A stretch of 64,000 nucleotides of DNA from Muribaculaceae bacterium (GTDB lineage Bacteria > Bacteroidota > Bacteroidia > Bacteroidales > Muribaculaceae), in NCBI GenBank assembly GCA_022509165.1, contig JAFLTT010000009.1, positions 60,838 through 124,837 on the forward strand, in the 5' to 3' direction. Position 1 is the stretch's first letter. The number at the start of each line of letters is the position of its first letter. A program made the position numbers and the translations under genes. This document shows positions 57,726 to 64,000 of the stretch, in pieces. Under the pieces are notes generated by a model. The model was not told the DNA's origin. It was given only the letters and a program-made list of their open reading frames with translations, and searched no databases.

Positions 57726-58901
57726 TCAGAAATGAATTACTATCTCGTCCGTGAAGCCGGGGTCAATCTTCACTCCCCCGCCCCCCTCTGCCTTATCGGT
57801 GAGCCAATGACCCACAACCAAAGTGACCATATCTGGAAATATCGGCACTAAAACTCCCGGACTGTTGGAAATCAGTGCATCGTCACTTCTATTTTTCACA
57901 GATATGTCTACATTGAAATTGCTTCTGTCGCCATTGACGAACGACCAATCGTCGCCAAGATACACATAGGGCTTGCCGTCGGCTTGCATGAGCTGTAGGT
58001 CTGAAACATAGCCGAAATTAGATCCGCTTGCCACAGGGAGGTTGCTAAGCAGAGAATAGGCTATGTTGATATAACTTGGATAATAGATGCTCCCTTTTGT
58101 GTCGTCAATACTCAATTTGGATATGCTAAGATAGTCCTCGTAATCATCCGCCAAAACGATATATCGTCCCTGAGGTCGCGTCATGACAGCTTCGAGATAT
58201 TGCACATTTCCGTCTATACCGGTAGGCTGTGTATGAAATTGCTGCGCCGTCACGAAACAGTCTCGGTATAGGTTGTCATGTTCACCGTTTCGCATATCGA
58301 GGTTGGAAATTATCGTATGCAAAGTTGAGGTTTCATAGAAAAAGTCGGCGTCATGACCGGCAGGTACAATATGTGCGACCGCAACTACTGTCACCGTTCC
58401 GAATGGCAGCTCTATCTCTACGTCATGCACGGGATGAAAGTGGTCGGCCCGGAAAATGGCTTTATCTTCATGGATCAACGACCGCCCTGCTCTGACATCG
58501 TCAAAACTCCCGGCATATATCTCATATTTTAGATGAAGCTCCCAATTGTCGCCGTCAAGTTCATAGGGCGCTATCTCATCGAATGCTTCGGCCAGCGAGT
58601 GGGCACGGCTTTTCAGTGACGGAAACCTGTCATCACTCGGATTAGACGTTTGCTGAGCCCGGCTCATGGCTTTTTCAGGCACTTCGTCGCTATATATTAT
58701 CACCGGAGGATTGATTGTATAGTCAATTATGGCGCCAAGCCTGGGAGCGTCATTGATCACACGAAGTCTGAGCCTGACCTCTTCATTGCTTTCCCATGGG
58801 TGAATATGGATGGTTTTATGACATCCCGATAGCATCATGGCCACTGCAGGCATGAATATATAAAGCATAAACGCGCCATATCTCTTCATGCTTCTTTTCA
58901 T
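57726..58901 (-). CDS. DUF5119-like lipoprotein of the fimbrial operon
   Basis: A 391-residue lipoprotein from the Met at 58901 (MKRSMKRYGAFMLYIFMPAV), lipobox MLSGC near residue 26. LRLRVINDAPRLGAIIDYTI near 45 and QPTGIDGNVQYLEAVMTRPQGR near 200 match the DUF5119 (Mfa-like) family of Bacteroidales, usually next to fimbrillin genes. The start chosen overlaps the previous stop by 4 bases (ATGA); the longer frame to 58940 is less likely. It is probably an anchor or assembly subunit. The order is DUF3575-DUF5119-fimbrillin. Confidence 0.78.
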   Translation of the reverse strand: MKRSMKRYGAFMLYIFMPAVAMMLSGCHKTIHIHPWESNEEVRLRLRVINDAPRLGAIIDYTINPPVIIYSDEVPEKAMSRAQQTSNPSDDRFPSLKSRAHSLAEAFDEIAPYELDGDNWELHLKYEIYAGSFDDVRAGRSLIHEDKAIFRADHFHPVHDVEIELPFGTVTVVAVAHIVPAGHDADFFYETSTLHTIISNLDMRNGEHDNLYRDCFVTAQQFHTQPTGIDGNVQYLEAVMTRPQGRYIVLADDYEDYLSISKLSIDDTKGSIYYPSYINIAYSLLSNLPVASGSNFGYVSDLQLMQADGKPYVYLGDDWSFVNGDRSNFNVDISVKNRSDDALISNSPGVLVPIFPDMVTLVVGHWLTDKAEGGGGVKIDPGFTDEIVIHF

Positions 58902-60238
58902 AGCTTCACCCCCTTTCGCTTTTTCTCCGAAGTGCGCCAAAACTTGTAAGTAAGGTTAATTCCTAAGCGCGTTATGCCCCAATAATTTTGCGTTGGAGAT
59001 GTTTTCAACAGCTTCCCGTTGTATTCGTTGCGAAATGTGTCATATTTGTAGTTCATATATCCGATTCCGATATTGAACTCCAATCCCCATGCTTTGCTAT
59101 GTCCGAAATTCAATGCGTAGCCGTAACTTACACCCACACCCCAAAGGGCATGTTCGGGGTCCTGGAAGCGTCGCCAATTGCCAGGAAACGATACGTCAAA
59201 ACCTGCCACTGTACCATTCAATCCGAAGAAATGTCCTTCACCCGGCCAATCATGATTCAGCCAATAACGCAGCTCAGGTTGCGTTCCCAAAATCCTTACT
59301 CGGAATTTATCCGTGATGTCGTAGGGTGAATAGTAGAATGGCAAATCAAGGCTGAAGCCGTTGCCGAAGGAAAACTCCACGCCCAAATTGGCGACAAGAA
59401 GTCCTAAAGCACCCAGATTGGTTTTTAAGGCCACAAACTGTCCACGCATGGCAGGCTGAATCTGCGTAATCTCCATCGCTAACTCCGGCATAATGGGTGG
59501 TACCAGGGGCCAGACAAACAAATTTTCCAAATCTACGGGATAGAAAGCCACCGTATCCTTGGCATTGCACACTATCACCATTCGGGCATTTCGGGTAGGT
59601 CGGAACGGCTTGTCTATCAGATATTCCCACGTCACTCCATTATCTATTGCCTGTATCTGTTTCTTTCGCTGGGCGTTGGTCGCCTCCGACCTCCATATCT
59701 CAATGACTTTATCCTTATGGTCGAATTCGTCATTTTCTATCAGCCTCAACGGGGTTCGCCAGTCCTCTTTTAAATTTTCCACATGTATGAGTGAATCGGG
59801 AAGGCTTGTGTGGGCAATCAGATAGTCATATAGCCGTTTGGCGCGAGTTTTCCCAAGCCATTCATTATGCTTTTCAGGGCCTTCCGGAGAAGCTGAGCCC
59901 GCAATCCATACATATCGCAGATTTACCTCCGGGTCATGAATCACTCGGTTTAGAACGCTCACAATGCTGTCTAACGGTTCGTTTGGGAAAATGACATCCG
60001 TCTTGTCGCGCTTGAAAATGATAGGCACTATATCGGTGTCGACATTTCCAATCAGTGTGTCACTATCCGTATCTTTCAAAAATGTCACGCCATAAGGATA
60101 ACGCGCGCGCACTTTAGCCGACGGCCTGTCAAGCACTACCCATGTCGCAGGCAGACCGCTTTTTTCAGCGCGTAAAGGAGATTCCTTTTGCACATTATCG
60201 GCGTTCAATCCTTGAACTGCCGACAACAGAAGAACCAA
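58898..60238 (-). CDS. DUF3575/OmpA-like outer-membrane protein
   Basis: A 446-residue protein. A partial signal sequence (LLLSAVQGLNADN) begins the open frame. Residues 70-180 resemble an OmpA-like periplasmic region (VWIAGSASPEGPEKHNEWLGK, TRAKRLYDYLI). Residues 250-446 fit DUF3575, an outer-membrane barrel (ALKTNLGALGLLVANLGVEF, WGLEFNIGIGYMNYKYDTF). Such proteins start Bacteroidales fimbrial loci and probably anchor the fibre. The frame has no ATG near its start: the first possible codon is TTG at 60238 and signal-like residues continue upstream, so the true start is uncertain. A palindrome lies just upstream. Confidence 0.72.
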   Translation of the reverse strand: MVLLLSAVQGLNADNVQKESPLRAEKSGLPATWVVLDRPSAKVRARYPYGVTFLKDTDSDTLIGNVDTDIVPIIFKRDKTDVIFPNEPLDSIVSVLNRVIHDPEVNLRYVWIAGSASPEGPEKHNEWLGKTRAKRLYDYLIAHTSLPDSLIHVENLKEDWRTPLRLIENDEFDHKDKVIEIWRSEATNAQRKKQIQAIDNGVTWEYLIDKPFRPTRNARMVIVCNAKDTVAFYPVDLENLFVWPLVPPIMPELAMEITQIQPAMRGQFVALKTNLGALGLLVANLGVEFSFGNGFSLDLPFYYSPYDITDKFRVRILGTQPELRYWLNHDWPGEGHFFGLNGTVAGFDVSFPGNWRRFQDPEHALWGVGVSYGYALNFGHSKAWGLEFNIGIGYMNYKYDTFRNEYNGKLLKTSPTQNYWGITRLGINLTYKFWRTSEKKRKGVKL

Positions 60239-60247
60239 AAAAATTAT

Positions 60248-60267
60248 AACTTTGTTGGAACAAAGTT
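60248..60267. promoter_or_regulatory. Perfect palindrome near the fimbrial operon start
   Basis: AACTTTGTTGGAACAAAGTT is a 9-base inverted repeat with a GG centre, 10 bases upstream of the TTG codon. It could be an operator for the neighbouring HigA-like regulator or a hairpin at the ribosome site. No matching second copy is seen nearby, so a classic promoter inversion is not supported. Confidence 0.5.
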
Positions 60268-60471
60268 TTTCACGATTATCTAAGATCGTAATATTAGATT
60301 TTAGAGGGTTTGAGATAAAAACGTCGTCAAATTAATAAAAACATCCTTACGCTCCAAATAAAAATTACTAATAAAAAAATATCGGCACCATGACTCTTTA
60401 CTCACGGCTCTTTCATTTAACTTTTTATAAATGACCATATTGAGGAGTTTTAAAAAACAAAACATTGTTCG

Positions 60472-60479
60472 TAAATTTG
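60472..60479 (+). promoter_or_regulatory. Promoter -7 element of the higBA remnant
   Basis: TAAATTTG matches TAnnTTTG and ends 22 bases before the ATG at 60501. Confidence 0.5.
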
Positions 60480-60500
60480 CAACGGTTTAAATTTTCGGGC

Positions 60501-60560
60501 ATGAGGATAATATCGGAAGGGACGATGAGGATTTACTATGAGGCTCACCCTGAAGGATGA
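60501..60560 (+). pseudogene. Remnant of a HigB-type toxin, 19 codons
   Basis: An in-frame peptide of 19 residues (MRIISEGTMRIYYEAHPEG) and a TGA. Its first part matches the start of HigB toxins (MRxISxxTLREFWEKHPxA). The remaining about 80 residues, including the catalytic end, are missing. The higA frame begins inside it, 37 bases after this ATG, in another frame. Confidence 0.75.
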
Positions 60561-60831
60561 CCCGGCCATGGTGGAGCTTGAGCTGCTTGGCAACCTCGTG
60601 GCCGATTACGATGAAGAACATTATCCTGTAGGTACTCCGACTCTGATTGAAGTGATTAAACTACGGATGTATGAAATGGGATTATCGCAAGCGGGTTTGG
60701 CCAAGCTACTTGGTGTTAGCCCTTCAAGGATTTGTGATTACCTATCGGGAAAGTCGGAGCCCACACTTAAGATTGGCCGCAAGATAAGTCAAAAACTTAA
60801 TATCTCTCCTGCTATTGTATTAGGTGTATAA
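60538..60831 (+). CDS. higA: HigA-like antitoxin or orphan regulator
   Basis: A 97-residue protein, shorter than typical HigA. The N-terminus carries AMVELELLGNLVADYDEEHYPVG, then LIEVIKLRMYEMGLSQAGLA and an XRE helix-turn-helix (LAKLLGVSPSRICDYLSGKS), followed by KISQKLNISPAIVLGV. Full-length HigA has an extra N-terminal helix absent here. The start lies inside the leftover toxin frame, so the pair was fused by deletion. With no toxin left, it could act as a stand-alone repressor, perhaps of the divergent fimbrial operon (inference). Confidence 0.8.
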   Translation: MRLTLKDDPAMVELELLGNLVADYDEEHYPVGTPTLIEVIKLRMYEMGLSQAGLAKLLGVSPSRICDYLSGKSEPTLKIGRKISQKLNISPAIVLGV

Positions 60832-60990
60832 GACGAACCTCAAAAGGAAACGGGACTACATAATCCCAGAGTGACTTGACACATTGAAAAATAATGAATC
60901 TTAATATTACGGTAAAAATGCCGCAATATTTTATTATATCTGCGGCAGAATTATCACATTGATAGAGAGATTTATTATTTTTTTATCTTA

Positions 60991-61059
60991 TATAATGGAT
61001 AAAAATGTCAAATAATTGTTTGATATAATGGATAAGTTTTATACTTTTGTATAAATTTG
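60991..61059 (+). promoter_or_regulatory. Promoter region with two TATAATGGATAA direct repeats
   Basis: TATAATGGATAA occurs at 60991-61002 and 61024-61035, 33 bases apart, about three helical turns. TACTTTTG (61042-61049) and TAAATTTG (61052-61059) follow. The last ends 7 bases before the ATG at 61066, so the transcript may have almost no leader. The repeats may be a regulator site. Confidence 0.5.
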
Positions 61060-61065
61060 TCTTAT

Positions 61066-62322
61066 ATGCAAAAAGAATTATTTCGTCAAATAATCATTAG
61101 GAATCAAGAAATTCTGGAAGAGATAGCCCTCCACCCCAGGGATATCAATTTTGAAGAGAAGGGAAACTATGTGTTGGTAGGTGTGAGGCATGCAGGAAAA
61201 TCCTACATATTATATCAACGTGCACTTAAACTCCTTGAACAAGGAGTGCCTTTGAAAAGGTTGGTTTTTATCAATTTTGATGACGAACGTCTGTTTGGAA
61301 TGAAGCCTGAGGATTTCGATCTACTTTTGCAGGCATACGAATCTTTATCTGATGAGAGACCCATTTTATTTTTTGACGAGATACAGAATATAGAAGGGTG
61401 GGATCATTTTGCACGACGTTTAGTAAATGAAAAGTATCGTGTTTATATAACCGGCAGTAATGCAAAAATGTTAAGCCGTGATGTGGCAACTGTTTTAGGT
61501 GGACGATTTTTCACTTTGATGGTTTATCCATATTCATTTAAGGAGTTTATATCTGCCAAAGGCTTGAATCTAAAACAACATTGGCAATATGGCAATCAAC
61601 GGGGCAAAGTGGAGCGTCTGTTCAAGGAATATTTTGAATATGGAGGATTCCCGGAGGTGCTTAATTATGTGGATAAACGTAAGTGGTTGAATTCTCTTTT
61701 CGAAAGAATATTCTTTAGTGATATGGTTGTTAGGAATAAGGTAAGAAATGAGGAAGCATTGCGAATGACTGTGAAACGGCTTGCCGAGAATGTGAAACAA
61801 CCCACATCTTATAATAGGATAGCCAATATAATTAAGGGTACCGGCACTTCCGTGACTGTAACTTCCGTTTCGGAATATGTGCAATATATGAGAGATTCCT
61901 GTTTTATATTTTCCATAGAGAATTATCGGGCTAAATTTGTTGAGAAGGAAACCGTGAAGAAACATTATTTTATTGACAACGGCCTGCTGAATATTTTCCT
62001 GCTTAATGCCGAGACTTCCTTACTTGAAAATATTTGTGCCATACATCTTTATAGAAAATATGAAAATGACCTTTATTATTTCAAGATGAATGAAGAGGTA
62101 GATTTTTACATTCCTTCCCAGGGACTGGGAATTCAGGTGACTTATTCCTTGAGAGAATCAAGTGTTATTGAGAGGGAAGTGAAAGGATTGAAACTACTTC
62201 ATGAAAAGCATCCTTTGAATAAAATGTTGATAATTACCAGGGATGAAAAGGATGAGATAATCTTAGATGAAGAAAAAAAGATTGATGTCTTACCAGTTTG
62301 GCAATGGTTGTTAGAAGAATAA
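61066..62322 (+). CDS. AAA_14/DUF4143 ATPase
   Basis: A 418-residue protein. Walker A is VGVRHAGKSYILYQ near residue 45 and Walker B is PILFFDEIQNIEGWD near 100. VYPYSFKEFISAKG near 165 is family-typical. The C-terminal DUF4143 core has ENDLYYFKMNEEVDFYIPSQ and IQVTYSL near 345-375. The start at 61066 was preferred because the upstream frame begins at TTG. It is a paralogue of the ATPase at 54.2 kb but clearly diverged. It is followed directly by comM relic 3. Confidence 0.85.
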   Translation: MQKELFRQIIIRNQEILEEIALHPRDINFEEKGNYVLVGVRHAGKSYILYQRALKLLEQGVPLKRLVFINFDDERLFGMKPEDFDLLLQAYESLSDERPILFFDEIQNIEGWDHFARRLVNEKYRVYITGSNAKMLSRDVATVLGGRFFTLMVYPYSFKEFISAKGLNLKQHWQYGNQRGKVERLFKEYFEYGGFPEVLNYVDKRKWLNSLFERIFFSDMVVRNKVRNEEALRMTVKRLAENVKQPTSYNRIANIIKGTGTSVTVTSVSEYVQYMRDSCFIFSIENYRAKFVEKETVKKHYFIDNGLLNIFLLNAETSLLENICAIHLYRKYENDLYYFKMNEEVDFYIPSQGLGIQVTYSLRESSVIEREVKGLKLLHEKHPLNKMLIITRDEKDEIILDEEKKIDVLPVWQWLLEE

Positions 62323-62337
62323 AAATACAAAATCTAT

Positions 62338-62471
62338 CCACCACCGAATTGACTACTAATGCTGTAGCTATGGTGGGAGGGTACACCTGCCTGCTATGAT
62401 GAGTGAAAAAATATATGAATAAGATTTCAGGAACACTACTCGAACGCCGTAAGAACGGCACCATCTATTGA
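62338..62471 (+). pseudogene. Relic 3 of comM, heavily deleted
   Basis: Pieces of comM in order: GTAGCTATGGTGGGAGGG matches the VAMVGGG part, CACCTGCCTGC the CTCLPG part, AAATATATGAATAAGATTTC the NKYMNKIS part, then CTACTCGAACG and a tail GGCACCATCTATTGA matching the comM end. The antiporter ATG follows the stop by 5 bases. This indicates that comM and the antiporter were once adjacent. Confidence 0.85.
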
Positions 62472-62476
62472 AGAAT

Positions 62477-63457
62477 ATGGATATTGTTTGGCTTATATTG
62501 GGATTATTGTTGATTTTAGGCGGGGCCAACTGGCTCACTGACGGCGCTTCTGCCATAGCCAAGAAATGGGGAGTAAGCGACCTTATCATAGGTCTGACGG
62601 TTGTGGCATTCGGCACTTCAACTCCCGAACTTTCCATAGGTATAATTTCCGCATTGAAAGGGAGTGCTCCACTGGCCATAGGCAATGTGGTGGGAAGCAA
62701 TATTTTCAATATATTCGTTATCATAGGTATCGTAGCTCTAATCCACCCCATAAAGATCGAAAGATCTGTTCTCAATACTCAGATTCCCTTTGTAATACTT
62801 TCCTCCATCGCCTTACTCGCTATAGGTTGCGCCCCATTATTAGGAGTACCGGGTAAGCCTGAGATAATTAGGCCGGAAGGGATTCTTCTCTTCCTGTTCT
62901 TTCTAATATTTATGAGATATACCTTTTCTCAGGCAAAAACTGCTTCATCCGACGATCCTTCGGCAGTACAAGCCTCAGCTATTTCTGAGATGAACATATG
63001 GAAAGCCATAGGCTTGGTAATATTAGGGTTGGGTGCATTGGTTTTTGGTGGAGACAGGTTTGTGGCCGGAGCGTCAGGAATAGCGTCGTCTTTGGGAATG
63101 AGCGAAGCTCTCATCGGACTTACTATAGTGGCAGCTGGAAGTTCGTTGCCGGAACTTGCTACCTCCATAATTTCGGCAGTAAAAGGAAAGCCTGGTATTG
63201 CAGTAGGAAATGTGATTGGCAGCAATATTTTCAATATCTTCATGGTATTAGGAATCACGGCTACCATTAAGCCATTGCCCTTTGGGAGCATAGGATATCT
63301 GGATCTGCTGATTATGACCGTAGCTTCAATATTGTTTTGGATATTTGGTCGCCAGTTCGGAGACAAAGTTATCGACCGTTGGGAAGGTGGTGTATTGGTG
63401 AGTTGCTATCTGGGCTACATAATAGATCAGATCTTTTCTAATATTTATGTGGGGTAG
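62477..63457 (+). CDS. Calcium/sodium antiporter (CaCA family, YrbG-like)
   Basis: A 326-residue membrane protein with two inverted homologous halves. Repeat motif 1 is FGTSTPELSIGIISALKG near residue 50 and repeat motif 2 is AGSSLPELATSIISAVKG near 220; the Glu in PEL binds cation. GNVVGSNIFNIF and GNVIGSNIFNIF follow each. It exchanges sodium or potassium for calcium across the inner membrane; the ion pair is not certain. It begins 5 bases after relic 3, and its former neighbour was comM. Confidence 0.93.
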   Translation: MDIVWLILGLLLILGGANWLTDGASAIAKKWGVSDLIIGLTVVAFGTSTPELSIGIISALKGSAPLAIGNVVGSNIFNIFVIIGIVALIHPIKIERSVLNTQIPFVILSSIALLAIGCAPLLGVPGKPEIIRPEGILLFLFFLIFMRYTFSQAKTASSDDPSAVQASAISEMNIWKAIGLVILGLGALVFGGDRFVAGASGIASSLGMSEALIGLTIVAAGSSLPELATSIISAVKGKPGIAVGNVIGSNIFNIFMVLGITATIKPLPFGSIGYLDLLIMTVASILFWIFGRQFGDKVIDRWEGGVLVSCYLGYIIDQIFSNIYVG

Positions 63458-63646
63458 ATGCTCTCAGCATTAACCTTACTTGAAGAATAAGTCTCAATTA
63501 AGGAATTATCAAAAAAGAGAAGATTATATTGATTCTCCCACCTCAATTAATATTTCAATACATTTTTTAACACTTTTTGATTCTGCGGATAATCAGGGAT
63601 TTAGGTTGTCAAAGATAACGTCTGGGGGATTATAGAAGAACCATAT

Positions 63647-63678
63647 GTTGCAAAATGCTGTTGAGAGATGTAATTTTG
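63647..63678 (+). promoter_or_regulatory. rRNA operon promoter
   Basis: GTTG near 63647-63650 and TAATTTTG at 63671-63678, 20 bases apart. Transcription would begin near 63683, giving a leader of about 215 bases before 16S. Confidence 0.6.
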
Positions 63679-63692
63679 CACTGCTAAAAGCG

Positions 63693-63719
63693 CCCGGAAC
63701 GAATAGTCCCGGGATTTTT
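63693..63719 (+). terminator. Hairpin with T6 in the rRNA leader
   Basis: CCCGG (63693-63697) pairs with CCGGG (63709-63713), followed by ATTTTTT, only about 10 bases after the likely start of transcription. It resembles an intrinsic terminator or attenuator but the stem is short. Confidence 0.45.
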
Positions 63720-63899
63720 TAGCGGACTAAGAGAACAATGAAATGATGCCACAGGACAGGCGATTCCGCATAAGACGGGATTGCCGGAGCAGCAAGAAAT
63801 AGGGAAACAAGGTTATGTATATAATACAAGTTTCCCGTCGATATCCTGGAGAGACGGCCGGACAGACAAACTGAAAAAAGAGATCTGAAAAGATAGATA

Positions 63900-64000
<101 letters not shown>

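Larger units (their letters stand above)
63458..63899 (+). other. 16S rRNA leader region
   Basis: About 440 bases without a gene. The first half shows no clear feature. The second half holds the rRNA promoter and a hairpin, listed separately, then a leader with GGCCGGACAGAC-type sequence that could pair with the rRNA 3' flank for processing. No tRNA is seen here. Confidence 0.6.

Noticed and set aside
60239..60500. Invertible promoter for the fimbrial operon
   Set aside because: Only one palindrome was found; no second matching inverted copy or invertase gene is visible.

Overview
The window looks like a chromosome segment of a Bacteroidales bacterium, probably a gut member near Muribaculaceae or Bacteroides. 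The signs are Bacteroidetes-type promoters (TTTG about 19 bases upstream of TAnnTTTG) in front of many genes, few Shine-Dalgarno sites, and Bacteroidetes families such as GSCFA, bacterial GH3, DUF4369, a DUF3575/DUF5119 fimbrial locus, a long PurF and a TGS-type nucleoside kinase. The start of a 16S rRNA gene lies at the right edge. The genus call is an inference.

Layout. 1-3.3 kb is the edge of an A+T-rich accessory island: an orphan mobilisation protein, a membrane-anchored PD-(D/E)XK-like protein and small membrane proteins, ending beside a tRNA-Leu(CAA) gene. 3.6-35 kb is mostly core: rpoN, a TPR protein, a MATE/GH3/GSCFA operon, a 1369-residue ten-repeat surface protein, an aquaporin, a nucleoside kinase, gapA, mscL, cysE-cysK, a tandem pair of unknown His/Cys-rich proteins, HU, topA and gyrB divergently arranged, recA, and a nadA-ruvB-flippase operon. 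35.1-36.1 kb is non-coding, with six DnaA-box-like 9-mers and a separate imperfect repeat; genes to the left are mostly on the minus strand and genes to the right mostly on the plus strand, so it is a replication-origin candidate. 36-45 kb is core again: GtrA, purF, pyrG, an rRNA/tRNA methyltransferase, pyrH-frr, a DUF4369-like lipoprotein and comM (yifB).

45.05-62.47 kb is an accessory region inserted between comM and a sodium/calcium antiporter. Its modules are separated by degraded copies of the comM 3' end (at 45.78, 55.35-55.68 and 62.34-62.47 kb); in each case the next reading frame starts 5-14 bases after the comM-like stop. The modules hold a zeta-like toxin with a small partner, a Hanks-type kinase, a regulator-like protein, a structured non-coding leader in front of a PD-(D/E)XK nuclease, two lipoproteins, an IS4-type transposase relic, AAA_14/DUF4143 ATPases, a second truncated comM-tail/zeta copy, a fimbrial operon ending in a beta-helix-like tip protein, and a higBA locus whose toxin is reduced to 19 codons.

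The two most unusual signals are the serial comM-tail junctions and the roughly 300-nt leader at 48.30-48.59 kb. That leader has its own promoter, two alternative folds, an antiterminator-like segment and a terminator just before the nuclease gene.
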